From NCBI RefSeq assembly GCF_003596405.1, contig NZ_QYUR01000002.1:1442501-1506500 (forward strand): a stretch of 64,000 nt of DNA, given 5' to 3'. The position numbers and the translations under genes are program-made. The DNA is from Pseudomonas cavernicola. GTDB taxonomy: Bacteria > Pseudomonadota > Gammaproteobacteria > Pseudomonadales > Pseudomonadaceae. Below are positions 36,170 through 44,442 of this stretch, in pieces. Numbering within the stretch: the stretch's first letter is position 1; each line of letters starts with the position of its first letter. The notes beneath the pieces are model-generated. The model did not search any database. It saw only the letters and a list, made by a program, of their open reading frames with translations, and had not been told where the DNA came from.

Positions 36170-36763
36170 ATGGCCGAACGTACGGCGTCCGTCGAGCGCA
36201 ACACCTTGGAAACCCAGATCAAGGCCTCGATCAATCTGGATGGCACTGGCAAAGCGCGCTTTGCGATTGGTGTGCCGTTCCTTGAGCACATGCTCGACCA
36301 GATCGCCCGGCATGGGTTGATCGACCTGGATATCGAAGCCGAAGGCGACCTGCATATCGATGACCACCACATGGTGGAAGACGTCGGTATCACCCTTGGC
36401 CAGGCCTTCGCCAAGGCCCTCGGCGACAAGAAAGGCATTTATCGCTATGGCCATGCCTATGTGCCGCTGGATGAAGCCTTGTCGCGCGTGGTGATCGACT
36501 TCTCTGGGCGCCCGGGGCTGCAGATGCACGTGCCGTTCACCCGCGCCACGGTCGGCGGCTTCGATGTCGACCTGTTCCAGGAGTTCTTCCAAGGCTTCGT
36601 CAATCACGCCCAGGTCAGCCTGCACATCGACAATCTGCGCGGGCACAACACCCACCACCAGATCGAAACCGTGTTCAAGGCGTTCGGCCGCGCGCTGCGC
36701 ATGGCCGTCGAGCTGGACGAGCGGATGGCCGGGCAGATGCCGTCGACCAAGGGTTGCCTCTGA
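36170..36763 (+). CDS. hisB: Imidazoleglycerol-phosphate dehydratase HisB
   Basis: 197 residues, the monofunctional form without the N-terminal histidinol-phosphatase of E. coli HisB. The metal-site motifs are [24 protein letters not shown] and GHNTHHQIE; these His and Glu bind Mn2+. ATG at 36170 with GGAG 6 bases upstream is preferred over a GTG at 36158. The stop overlaps the hisH start (TGATG). Confidence 0.96.
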   Translation: MAERTASVERNTLETQIKASINLDGTGKARFAIGVPFLEHMLDQIARHGLIDLDIEAEGDLHIDDHHMVEDVGITLGQAFAKALGDKKGIYRYGHAYVPLDEALSRVVIDFSGRPGLQMHVPFTRATVGGFDVDLFQEFFQGFVNHAQVSLHIDNLRGHNTHHQIETVFKAFGRALRMAVELDERMAGQMPSTKGCL

Positions 36764-37401
36764 TGCAGACGGTAGCGGTTATCGATTACGGCATGGGTAA
36801 CCTGCACTCGGTGGCCAAGGCCCTCGAGCACGTCGGTGCCGGGCGGGTGCAGATCACCAGCGACGCCAGCGTGATCCGCGAGGCCGATCGCGTGGTGTTC
36901 CCCGGCGTCGGTGCGATTCGCGACTGCATGGCGGAGATTCGTCGCCTCGGCTTCGATACGCTGGTGCGTGAAGTCAGCCAGGATCGTCCGTTCCTCGGCA
37001 TCTGCGTCGGCATGCAGGCGTTGCTCGATCGTAGTGAAGAGAATGGCGGGGTCGATTGCATCGGCCAGTTCCCCGGACAGGTGCGTTTCTTCGGCAAGGA
37101 TCTGGTCGAGGATGGCGAGTCGCTGAAAGTGCCGCACATGGGCTGGAACGAGGTCGCGCAGACGCTCGATCACCCGCTCTGGCACAACATTCCGGACCTG
37201 GCGCGTTTCTACTTCGTGCATAGCTACTACATCCAGGCGGGCAACCCGCGGCAGGTCGCCGGGCGTGGTCACTATGGCGTCGACTTCGCCGCGGCCCTGG
37301 CCGATGGCTCGCGCTTCGCCGTGCAATTCCACCCGGAGAAGAGCCATACCCATGGCCTGCAGTTGCTGCAGAACTTCGCCGCCTGGGATGGTCGCTGGTA
37401 A
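36763..37401 (+). CDS. hisH: Imidazole glycerol phosphate synthase glutamine amidotransferase HisH
   Basis: 212 residues. Class I glutaminase with nucleophile Cys81 in [17 protein letters not shown], and the His/Glu of the triad in [12 protein letters not shown]. It supplies ammonia to HisF. The oxyanion neighbourhood and GVGAIRDCM block are intact. Starts inside the hisB stop and ends in TAATG with the next gene, a tightly packed operon. Confidence 0.96.
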   Translation: MQTVAVIDYGMGNLHSVAKALEHVGAGRVQITSDASVIREADRVVFPGVGAIRDCMAEIRRLGFDTLVREVSQDRPFLGICVGMQALLDRSEENGGVDCIGQFPGQVRFFGKDLVEDGESLKVPHMGWNEVAQTLDHPLWHNIPDLARFYFVHSYYIQAGNPRQVAGRGHYGVDFAAALADGSRFAVQFHPEKSHTHGLQLLQNFAAWDGRW

Positions 37402-37661
37402 TGGCCCGGGCCAAGCACAAGGCGCCAAGCCTGAGCCTCGAAGCCGCGCAGAAGACTGCGGCGGTGGCGGCGATCAAGGACTTTCTGGAAGAGCGCTTCG
37501 AGCTGCAACTGGGCTCCTTCGAGGCGCAGGAAGTGCTCGATCTGTTCACCCGCGAAGTGGCGCCGCTTTTCTACAACAAGGCGATTGCCGACGTGCAGGC
37601 GCACCTGGCCGACAGGTTCCTGAGCATAGAAAGCGACTTGTGGGCACTCGAGAAGAGCTGA
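37401..37661 (+). CDS. DUF2164 family protein
   Basis: 86 residues. LEAAQKTAAVAAIKDFLEERF, LGSFEAQEVLDLFTREVAPLFYNKAIADVQ and the terminal DLWALEK match the DUF2164 pattern. It is a small helical cytoplasmic protein of unknown role. It shares bases with the hisH stop, so it is translationally coupled to hisH; its position between hisH and hisA is common in Pseudomonas as I recall, but no catalytic role in histidine synthesis is known. Confidence 0.85.
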   Translation: MARAKHKAPSLSLEAAQKTAAVAAIKDFLEERFELQLGSFEAQEVLDLFTREVAPLFYNKAIADVQAHLADRFLSIESDLWALEKS

Positions 37662-37712
37662 CCCTTCACCGATTCCAAGAACTGAATTCCAAGACTTGAG
37701 CAGGTTCGACTG

Positions 37713-38450
37713 ATGCTGATTATTCCCGCTATCGATCTCAAAGACGGCGCCTGCGTGCGTCTGCGCCAGGGCCGCATGGACGACTCCACGGTGTTCTCCG
37801 ATGATCCGGTGAGCATGGCCGCCAAGTGGGTCGACGCTGGTTGCCGGCGTTTGCATCTGGTCGACCTGAACGGCGCCTTCGAAGGCCAGCCGGTCAACGG
37901 TGAAGTGGTTACCGCCATCGCCAAGCGCTATCCGCAGCTGCCGATCCAGATCGGCGGCGGTATTCGCTCGCTGGAAACCATCGAGGCTTACGTCAAAGCC
38001 GGCGTCAGCTATGTGATCATCGGCACCAAGGCGGTGAAACAACCAGAGTTCGTCGCCGAGGCCTGCCGTGCGTTTCCGGGCAGGGTAATCGTCGGTCTGG
38101 ACGCCAAAGACGGTTTCGTCGCCACCGATGGCTGGGCCGAAGTCAGCGCCGTGCAGGTCATCGACCTGGCCAAGCGTTTCGAGGCCGATGGTGTGTCGGC
38201 CATCGTTTATACCGACATCGCCAAAGACGGCATGATGCAGGGCTGCAATGTGCCCTTCACGGCAGCCTTGGCCGCGGCGACCAAGATTCCGGTGATCGCC
38301 TCCGGTGGTATCCATAACCTCGGCGATATCCGCGCCCTGCTGGATGCCAAGGCGCCCGGGATCATTGGCGCGATCACCGGCCGGGCCATCTACGAAGGCA
38401 CGCTGGATGTGGCTGAAGCGCAAGCGTTCTGCGACAGCTACAAAGGCTGA
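37713..38450 (+). CDS. hisA: ProFAR isomerase HisA
   Basis: 245 residues, a TIM barrel with duplicated phosphate sites. First catalytic Asp in [18 protein letters not shown], second in [33 protein letters not shown] and [15 protein letters not shown] are the phosphate-binding loops. It isomerises 5'-ProFAR to PRFAR for HisF. A 51-base gap separates it from the DUF2164 gene. Confidence 0.96.
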   Translation: MLIIPAIDLKDGACVRLRQGRMDDSTVFSDDPVSMAAKWVDAGCRRLHLVDLNGAFEGQPVNGEVVTAIAKRYPQLPIQIGGGIRSLETIEAYVKAGVSYVIIGTKAVKQPEFVAEACRAFPGRVIVGLDAKDGFVATDGWAEVSAVQVIDLAKRFEADGVSAIVYTDIAKDGMMQGCNVPFTAALAAATKIPVIASGGIHNLGDIRALLDAKAPGIIGAITGRAIYEGTLDVAEAQAFCDSYKG

Positions 38451-38457
38451 CCCGAAC

Positions 38458-38556
38458 CGTAGGGTGGGTTAGCCGCGCAGCGGCGTAACCCGCCGACTGG
38501 CGTTGAACTCAAACCCGCTACGGTGGGTTACGGCCTGCGGCGTAACCCACCCTACG
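38458..38556. repeat. GTAGGGTGGGTTAG palindrome pair between hisA and hisF
   Basis: CGTAGGGTGGGTTAGCCGCG starts at 38458 and is followed by GCGGCGTAACCCGCC, then GGTGGGTTACGGCCTGCGGCGTAACCCACC and CCTACG to 38556. It is another copy of the repeat family seen at 11851 and 48675 and fills the whole space between the two genes. Confidence 0.75.
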
Positions 38557-38568
38557 AGAGCACCTACT

Positions 38569-39339
38569 ATGGCACTGGCAAAGAGAATCATCCCCTGCCT
38601 CGACGTCGACAACGGTCGCGTGGTCAAGGGCGTCAAGTTCGAGAACATCCGCGATGCCGGTGATCCGGTCGAGATCGCCCGCCGTTACGACGAGCAGGGT
38701 GCCGACGAGATTACCTTCCTCGACATCACCGCCAGCGTCGATGGCCGCGACACCACGCTGCATACCGTCGAGCGCATGGCCAGCCAGGTGTTCATCCCGT
38801 TGACCGTGGGGGGCGGGGTGCGAACCGTGCAGGACATCCGCAACCTGCTGAATGCCGGGGCGGACAAGGTTTCGATCAACACTGCGGCGGTGTTCAACCC
38901 GGAGTTCGTCGGCGAGGCGGCGCAGCGTTTCGGCTCGCAGTGCATCGTCGTCGCCATCGACGCGAAGAAGGTTTCGCTACCCGGCGAGACCCCGCGCTGG
39001 GAAATCTTCACCCACGGTGGACGTAAACCCACCGGCCTGGATGCCGTGCTCTGGGCGAAAAAGATGGAAGAGCTCGGCGCGGGTGAAATCCTCCTGACCA
39101 GCATGGATCAGGACGGCATGAAGAACGGTTTCGACCTCGGCGTCACCCGTGCCATCAGCGAGACCGTCGGCATTCCGGTAATCGCCTCCGGTGGTGTTGG
39201 CAATCTGGAGCATCTGGCGGCGGGTATCCTCGAGGGCAAGGCCTCGGCGGTATTGGCGGCGAGCATCTTCCATTTCGGCGAATACACCGTGCCGGAAGCC
39301 AAGGCTTACCTGGCCAGTCGGGGCATTGTGGTGCGCTAA
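38569..39339 (+). CDS. hisF: Imidazole glycerol phosphate synthase cyclase HisF
   Basis: 256 residues starting at [21 protein letters not shown] (the frame extends to 38503 through the repeat, but those residues are repeat-encoded). Catalytic Asp residues sit in CLDVDNG and [15 protein letters not shown]. It forms the IGP synthase complex with HisH. Separated from hisA by a repeat, but probably still in the same transcription unit. Confidence 0.96.
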   Translation: MALAKRIIPCLDVDNGRVVKGVKFENIRDAGDPVEIARRYDEQGADEITFLDITASVDGRDTTLHTVERMASQVFIPLTVGGGVRTVQDIRNLLNAGADKVSINTAAVFNPEFVGEAAQRFGSQCIVVAIDAKKVSLPGETPRWEIFTHGGRKPTGLDAVLWAKKMEELGAGEILLTSMDQDGMKNGFDLGVTRAISETVGIPVIASGGVGNLEHLAAGILEGKASAVLAASIFHFGEYTVPEAKAYLASRGIVVR

Positions 39340-39516
39340 TAGCGCAGGCCCAAACCCAGCACCTGCGCCGCTGCTCAATGCGGGCTGAGGCCAAGTCTGC
39401 ATTTGACTACTCAGTCGCATTTTTCCAGCCAAGATTGGGCGTCGGCAACGCTGCTGCGTATGCTGAGACGCTCTGTCCGCTCTACAAATACTCTACAAAT
39501 CAAGAAGAGAGCCGCT

Positions 39517-40272
39517 ATGTATAAACGCCTGTTGCTTGCGCTGACTGGCACCTTATTGGTGCTTGCCGGCAGCGCCCGTGCCGACGTGGACGAGAACTAC
39601 AGTGTTGTCCTGCTGACCGAGAACTTCCCGCCGTACAACATGGCGGTCAATGGCAAGAACTTCGCCCAGGAAGACAATATCGACGGTATTGCCGTGGATA
39701 TCGTGCAGGAGATGTTCAAGCGTGCCGGGATCAAATACAGCCTGACGCTGCGCTTCCCATGGGATCGGATCTACAAACTGGCGCTGGAAAAGCCGGGCTA
39801 TGGAGTGTTCGTCACCGCCCGTCTACCTGAGCGTGAGCAAGCATTCAAATGGGTCGGCCCGATCGGCCCGGACGACTGGATCATGCTGGCCAAGCCTGAC
39901 AGCAAGATCGCCTTGAGTAGCCTGGAAGGCGCGAAGAAGTACAGGGTCGGTGCCTACAAGGGTGACGCGATTGCCGAATACCTGGCACAGCAAAAGCTCG
40001 AGCCACTGACCGCGCTGCGCGATCAGGAAAACGCCAAGAAGCTGGAAAGCGGGCAGATCGACCTGTGGGCTACCGGCGATCCGGCTGGGCGTTATCTGGC
40101 CAAGCAGGAAGGGGTTGATGGGCTGAAGACCGTGCTGCGCTTCAATAAGGCCGAGCTGTATCTGGCACTGAACAAAGAAGTCCCGGATGAAGTGGTACAG
40201 AAGCTGCAAGGTGCGCTGGACAAGATGCGCAGCGAAGGCTTCGTAGACGAGATCCTCAACAGTTATCTGTAA
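39517..40272 (+). CDS. Orphan periplasmic solute-binding protein (SBP_bac_3 class)
   Basis: 251 residues with signal peptide MYKRLLLALTGTLLVLAGSARA; AAGAAGAGAG precedes the chosen ATG. Mature start YSVVLLTENFPPYNMAVNGKNF with NIDGIAVDIVQEMFKRAGI and LRFPWDRIYKLALEKPGYGVF is typical of the PA5137-5139-like Pseudomonas binding proteins. No permease or ATPase gene is nearby. Tandem paralogue of the next gene. Ligand unknown, amino-acid-like expected. It may act in sensing rather than import. Confidence 0.88.
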   Translation: MYKRLLLALTGTLLVLAGSARADVDENYSVVLLTENFPPYNMAVNGKNFAQEDNIDGIAVDIVQEMFKRAGIKYSLTLRFPWDRIYKLALEKPGYGVFVTARLPEREQAFKWVGPIGPDDWIMLAKPDSKIALSSLEGAKKYRVGAYKGDAIAEYLAQQKLEPLTALRDQENAKKLESGQIDLWATGDPAGRYLAKQEGVDGLKTVLRFNKAELYLALNKEVPDEVVQKLQGALDKMRSEGFVDEILNSYL

Positions 40273-40337
40273 TACCAGCGAGAGGCAGCACCGGGCCGGC
40301 TTAGCGGCGGCCCTGGCCAAGGATGGCAACGAGACGA

Positions 40338-40375
40338 GCATTCCGCAGCGGAGCCTTGGCTCCCAGCAGGAATGC
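40338..40375 (+). terminator. Imperfect hairpin between the two solute-binding protein genes
   Basis: GCATTCCGCAGCGGAGCC (40338-40355) and GGCTCCCAGCAGGAATGC (40358-40375) pair at 13 of 18 positions. It may be an attenuating or terminating hairpin between the two paralogues; no U-tract. Confidence 0.4.
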
Positions 40376-40414
40376 CCCCGACCACAATAACAAATCATGC
40401 GGGCGCTCCTAACC

Positions 40415-41176
40415 ATGCTGAAACCATTCAAACGTACTCTGTTGCTGGGCTTGATCCTGGCAGCGGCAGCGGCAACGGCTCGAGCCGAGTTGCCGGCCGA
40501 CTACAAGGTCGTGTTGCTGACCGAGAACTTTCCGCCATTCAACATGGCTGTGGATGACAAGAACTTCGCCCGCGACGATGGCATCGATGGCATCAGTGCC
40601 GATATCGTGCGCGAAATGTTCAAACGGGCGGGCATCGACTACACCCTGAGCCTGCGTTTTCCCTGGGACCGCCTCTACCGCCTGACCCTGGACAAGCCCA
40701 ACTACGGCCTGTTCTCCACCACCTATACGGCTGAGCGCAAACCCCTGTTCAAGTGGGTCGGGCCGCTGGCCAAGACCGGCTGGGTGCTGCTGGCCGCTCC
40801 CGGCAATACGCTTAAGGTGCCGAGCCTGAAAGAAGCCGGGCAATACACCATCGGTGCCTACAAGAACGATGCGGTCAGTCAGCACCTGGAAAGCCAGGGC
40901 ATGAAGCCGGTCAACGCCCTGCGCGATCAGGAAAACGTGAAGAAGCTGACCAGTGGCAAGATCGACCTGTGGGCCACCACCGATCCGGTGGGCCGCTACC
41001 TGGCCAAGCAAGAAGGCGTCAGCGGCCTGACCACGGTGCTGCGCTTCAACGATGCCGAGTTGTACCTGGCGTTGAACAAGGACACTCCGGACGAAGTGGT
41101 GCAGCGCCTGCAGAAGGCCCTGGACGAGTTGCGTGCCGAGGGCTTTATCGAAGACATCACCGGCAACTATCTGTAA
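40415..41176 (+). CDS. Orphan periplasmic solute-binding protein, paralogue of 39517
   Basis: 253 residues from the ATG at 40415 (MLKPFKRTLLLGLILAAAAATARA, a good signal peptide). An in-frame ATG at 40397 adds six residues; neither has a clear RBS. The mature protein reads YKVVLLTENFPPFNMAVDDKNF, LRFPWDRLYRLTLDKPNYGLF, ALRDQENVKKLTSGKIDLWAT and GRYLAKQEGV, nearly parallel to the previous gene, so the pair is a tandem duplication with diverged ligand-pocket stretches. No transporter partner. Ends just before repeat DNA. Confidence 0.87.
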   Translation: MLKPFKRTLLLGLILAAAAATARAELPADYKVVLLTENFPPFNMAVDDKNFARDDGIDGISADIVREMFKRAGIDYTLSLRFPWDRLYRLTLDKPNYGLFSTTYTAERKPLFKWVGPLAKTGWVLLAAPGNTLKVPSLKEAGQYTIGAYKNDAVSQHLESQGMKPVNALRDQENVKKLTSGKIDLWATTDPVGRYLAKQEGVSGLTTVLRFNDAELYLALNKDTPDEVVQRLQKALDELRAEGFIEDITGNYL

Positions 41177-41177
41177 G

Positions 41178-41243
41178 AGCCTGTTCACGATCCGCTGCGG
41201 GCGCCGCACAGTGCTGTGGCTCGCGACTATCTTTGAACAGGCT
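41178..41243. repeat. AGCCTGTTCA / TGAACAGGCT-ended element
   Basis: 10-bp perfect ends, 66 bp overall. A related element with GAACCTGTTC / GAACAGGTTC ends lies at 61636-61687. The interior is not shared clearly. It resembles the ends of the AGGCTCTGTT family but is distinct. Confidence 0.5.
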
Positions 41244-41259
41244 GCTAAGTCGCCGCGCC

Positions 41260-41331
41260 GTGGGAGCGAGTTCTACTCGCGATGATGTCGCCGGAGGTGG
41301 CGGGCGGATCGCCAGCAGAGCTGGCTCCTAC
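41260..41331. repeat. REP doublet (GTGGGAGCGAGTTCTACTCGCGA ... GCTCCTAC)
   Basis: GTGGGAGCGAG plus CTCGCGA at the left and GCCAGCAGAGCTGGCTCCTAC at the right are two opposed REP palindromes with typical Pseudomonas REP ends. Confidence 0.65.
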
Positions 41332-41488
41332 AAAAAAAAAGCGGATGGCGGTTTTTGCTGGGAGCGGCTTTAGCCGCGACAGTTGTGGGGCCGAGAGGCC
41401 CTATCGCGGCGCAGCAGCCGTTCCCGACGGCTCGCTGCACTTCCCACGTCCCTGTGGGTCGTAAATTCGCTCCTGCTGGGGAGCCGCT

Positions 41489-42814
41489 TTAGTCGCCGCG
41501 GGTGACGCTCAGGCCTTTCAGCAGGTTGAGTGCTTGGCTCAGTTGGAAGTCATCGTCCTGCGGACGTGGCTGTTTGCTCTGCGCTTTGCCCTTGCTGCTC
41601 GGTTTGTCCGCGCCACCGTTGCCATTGCCTAGATGTCCGGCGAGATCGGCTTCCTTGAAGCTTTCGCCATCCTGCTCGCGGGTGATCTTGGCGCGCGTCA
41701 CTTCGATATCCGGAACGATGCCCTGGGCCTGGATCGAGCGGCCGTTCGGGGTGAAGTACAGCGCGGTGGTGATCTTCAGTGCGCGCTCGTTGCTCAGCGG
41801 CAGCACAGTTTGCACTGAACCTTTGCCGAAGCTGTCGGTGCCCATCAGAATGCCGCGCTTATGATCTTGCAGGGCGCCGGCGACAATTTCCGAGGCAGAA
41901 GCGCTGCCACCGTTGATCAGCACCACCAGCGGCACACCTTCGCTGGCATCGACCGGGTCGGCGGAGAAGCGCAGTTCGGAGTTGGCGATGCGGCCTTTGG
42001 TGTAGACGATCAGGCCCTTTTTGAGGAAGTGATCGGTGACTTCCACCGCCGACTGCAGCACCCCGCCGGGGTTGTTGCGCAGGTCGAGCACCAGGCCGCG
42101 GAGTTTCTTATTGCCATAGTCTTTCCTCAGCTTGGCCAGGGCCTTGCCCACTTCATCGCCGGTGTTGACTTGGAATTGGGTGATGCGCAGGTAGCCATAG
42201 CCCGGCTCGAGCACCAAGCTTTTCACGCTCTTGACCTTGATCACCGCACGAGTCAGCTCTACGTCAAACGGCTGGCCGCCTTCGCGCACCAGGGTCAGGA
42301 GGATCTTTTCGCCGGCTTTGCCGCGCATCTTGTCCACGGCTTCCATCATCGACAGGCCCTTGGTCGGCTCGCCATCGATCTTAACGATCAGGTCGCCGGG
42401 CTGGATGCCGGCCTTGGAGGCGGGCGTGTCGTCGATCGGTGAAACCACTTTGACGAAGCCATCTTCCAGGCCGACTTCGATGCCGAGGCCACCGAACTCG
42501 CCGCTGGTGCTTTCCTGTAGCTCGGCGAAATCTTCCGGGCCGAGGTAGGCCGAGTGCGGGTCGAGGTTGCTGAGCATGCCCTTGATGGCATTTTCCAGCA
42601 GGGTCTTGTCGTCTACCGGCTCGACATAGGCCGCCTTGATTCGGTCCATGACCTCGGCGAAGGTGCGCAGCTCATCGAGCGGCAGCGGCGCTTTGCCGTT
42701 CGTCGCAGCTGCTGGCGCGGCGGTCTCGACAGCTTGTGCGGCATGCAGCAGCGGTGCGCCGATCACCAACGCGATAGCCAGGGCCAGAGAGGTAAGGCGG
42801 GACAAATGCGGCAT
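41489..42814 (-). CDS. ctpA: C-terminal processing peptidase CtpA (S41)
   Basis: 441 residues. Signal peptide MPHLSRLTSLALAIALVIGAPLLHAA. PDZ domain about 100-180 (GLGIEVGLEDGFVKVVSPIDDTPASKAGIQPGDLIVKIDGEPT). S41 catalytic domain with the nucleophile Ser in INGGSASASEIVAGALQDHKRG and the Lys in GTDSFGKGSVQTV. A Lys/Gly/Ser-rich tail at about 390-425. In Pseudomonas CtpA degrades peptidoglycan hydrolases with lipoprotein LbcA. It lies just downstream of envC, which is also a cell-wall hydrolase regulator; a mini-hairpin separates them. Confidence 0.94.
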   Translation of the reverse strand: MPHLSRLTSLALAIALVIGAPLLHAAQAVETAAPAAATNGKAPLPLDELRTFAEVMDRIKAAYVEPVDDKTLLENAIKGMLSNLDPHSAYLGPEDFAELQESTSGEFGGLGIEVGLEDGFVKVVSPIDDTPASKAGIQPGDLIVKIDGEPTKGLSMMEAVDKMRGKAGEKILLTLVREGGQPFDVELTRAVIKVKSVKSLVLEPGYGYLRITQFQVNTGDEVGKALAKLRKDYGNKKLRGLVLDLRNNPGGVLQSAVEVTDHFLKKGLIVYTKGRIANSELRFSADPVDASEGVPLVVLINGGSASASEIVAGALQDHKRGILMGTDSFGKGSVQTVLPLSNERALKITTALYFTPNGRSIQAQGIVPDIEVTRAKITREQDGESFKEADLAGHLGNGNGGADKPSSKGKAQSKQPRPQDDDFQLSQALNLLKGLSVTRGD

Positions 42815-42830
42815 AACGAACTCCAGTAGT

Positions 42831-42876
42831 AGGCTCTGTTAACGTCTAATGGTGTCATTAAACGCCAACAGAGCCT
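42831..42876. mobile_element. 46-nt hairpin made of MITE-like ends
   Basis: AGGCTCTGTTAACGTCTAAT at the left and ATTAAACGCCAACAGAGCCT at the right pair at 18 of 21 positions (the mismatches can form G.U pairs in RNA). The same ends bound the 265-bp element at 51291-51555. This copy has no interior. It sits between ctpA (start 42814) and envC (stop 42891). Confidence 0.7.
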
Positions 42877-42890
42877 CGGTGATGTAACGC

Positions 42891-44153
42891 TTATCCTTGT
42901 GCGCGACACCATTGTGCCGGGTCGCTAGGGCGGCCCTGCTGACGAATCGCAAAATACAGCGCCGGCGTATCTTGGCCGCCGCTAGTGCCGACGGTCGCGA
43001 TCGGCTCGCCAGCTTTGACAATGTCGCCGGCGTCTTTCAATAAACTTTGGTTGTGGCCATAGAGGCTCAGATAACCGTTGCCATGGTCGAGAATGACCAG
43101 AAGCCCGGCGCCACGCAACCAGTCGGCAAACACTACGCGGCCACCGTGTACGGCCCGCACTTGACTGCCGGCAGAGGCGCCAATCAGCACGCCATCCCAA
43201 GTTGTACGAGCGTCGCCGCCGCGAGCGGTTCCGTAACGGGCGACCAAGCGACCATCAACCGGCCAGGGCAATTTGCCGCGGCTCTTGGCGAAAGGGCCGC
43301 CGTAGGTGGCGCCGGCGCTGGAAACCAACGGGCCGCTAACGGATTTGTTGGCGGTCGGGCGTGACTGTTTTTCCGCCAGCTGCTGTTCCGCCAGCGCTCG
43401 TTGGCGCGCCTCTGCGGCGGCTTTGGCTTCGCGGGCCTGACGGGCGAGGGTCTCTTCGATGGTTTTTAGCACGCGCCCGAGGTCGGCTTGCTCCTGCTCG
43501 CGGGCTTTAAGCTTTTGGCCGCGCGCGTTGGACTCCTGGTTCAGCTTGGCCAGCGCTAGCTGTCGCTCCTTGCGGGCTTGCGCCAGTTGCTCGCGGCGGC
43601 CATCCAGCGCGCTTTTCTGCTCGGCCAGCTGGGCTTGTTGGGCGGCGCTTTCACGCTCGATATTGGCCAGTTGACGGAGGGTTTCGTTGAAGGTGTTGAG
43701 CTGTTCCAGGCGCGCCTGGCTGACGTAATCGTAATAGGTCAGGGTGCGGGCGAATTTTTCCGGGTTTTGTTGGTTCAGCAACAGTTTGAGATATTCCTGG
43801 CGGCCGCTTTGGTAGGCTGCACGTGCTTGAATGCCGATCAGGCGCTGCTGCTCAAGGCGTGCGCCTTCGAGTTTTTTTTTCTCGGTATCCAGCCGCTGAA
43901 TCTCGGCTTCACTTTTATTTAGCTCTTCCTGCAGGGCCTTGACCTGCTTTTCCAGCTGGCCCATTTCGGTTTCCGTGCCGCGCAGTTGTTTCTGCACGCC
44001 GGATTTATCCTGTTCCAGCTGTTTAAGCAGCTTTTTCAGCTCGCCAATATCCTGCTGCGCAGCATCTAGCTGCTTCTGGGTTTCGGTGCGTTGATCGGCC
44101 ATTACCGGGCTGAGCAGGCAAGCAAGGAAGACGGCAAGCAAAGTGCGGAGCAT
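42891..44153 (-). CDS. envC: Murein hydrolase activator EnvC
   Basis: 420 residues from MLRTLLAVFLACLLSPVMA; the frame extends to 44222 without export signal. Long coiled coil about 25-250 (EIGELKKLLKQLEQDKSGVQKQL, KALQEELNKSEAEIQRLDTEKKKLE), then a C-terminal LytM domain (about 300-420) in which the zinc ligands are lost: the HxH segment is LYFAIRQ and the first ligand region is RYGTARGGDARTTWDG. Degenerate LytM is the hallmark of EnvC, which activates amidases AmiA/AmiB at the septum. Upstream of ctpA on the same strand. Confidence 0.94.
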   Translation of the reverse strand: MLRTLLAVFLACLLSPVMADQRTETQKQLDAAQQDIGELKKLLKQLEQDKSGVQKQLRGTETEMGQLEKQVKALQEELNKSEAEIQRLDTEKKKLEGARLEQQRLIGIQARAAYQSGRQEYLKLLLNQQNPEKFARTLTYYDYVSQARLEQLNTFNETLRQLANIERESAAQQAQLAEQKSALDGRREQLAQARKERQLALAKLNQESNARGQKLKAREQEQADLGRVLKTIEETLARQAREAKAAAEARQRALAEQQLAEKQSRPTANKSVSGPLVSSAGATYGGPFAKSRGKLPWPVDGRLVARYGTARGGDARTTWDGVLIGASAGSQVRAVHGGRVVFADWLRGAGLLVILDHGNGYLSLYGHNQSLLKDAGDIVKAGEPIATVGTSGGQDTPALYFAIRQQGRPSDPAQWCRAQG

Positions 44154-44261
44154 GGGGCGGGCGATACCGGGGGAGGGAGACGCCCTAGTATGCCCGCGGC
44201 GGGCTGCAAAAAAAACGTCCATACCACAGGCGGTGAGGCGTTTGTGTCGAGCGGTGTCGGT

Positions 44262-44334
44262 TTAGCGCATGTCGCGGGCGATCCATTCGAGCACCGAGGC
44301 GTGCTTGGGCTCCCAGCCCAGCAACTGGCGGGCG
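44262..44334 (-). pseudogene. C-terminal stub of an SDR/epimerase-like gene
   Basis: The minus frame ending at TAA (44262-44264) reads RARQLLGWEPKHASVLEWIARDMR, the typical end of NAD-dependent epimerase/dehydratases (ArxxLGWxPxhsvlegI). It is closed upstream by a TAG after only 24 residues, with no rest of the gene around. A short ATG frame overlaps out of phase. A decayed gene remnant between envC and gpmI. Confidence 0.45.
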
Positions 44335-44397
44335 CGCTAGCCGCGCGGATCAGCTGCTTGCTCGACTTCATCGCCGCCCGCGTGCGGCTCTGAAACG

Positions 44398-44428
44398 ACA
44401 AAGCCCCGGCTATTTGCCGGGGCTTTGT
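44398..44428. terminator. Terminator downstream of gpmI
   Basis: ACAAAGCCCCGGC (44398-44410) pairs perfectly with GCCGGGGCTTTGT (44416-44428) around a 5-base loop. It lies 15 bases after the gpmI stop on the minus strand and has U-rich flanks. Confidence 0.85.
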
Positions 44429-44442
44429 CTGGGGCGCCGAGT

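Larger units (their letters stand above)
41177..41488. other. Repeat-rich gap between binding protein and ctpA
   Basis: No gene seen. It holds an AGCCTGTTCA / TGAACAGGCT inverted pair (41178-41187, 41234-41243), a REP doublet (about 41260-41331), an A9 run, and another REP-like GGGAGCGGCTTTAGCCGCGA near 41360-41379. These are stacked repetitive elements downstream of two convergent genes. Confidence 0.6.
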
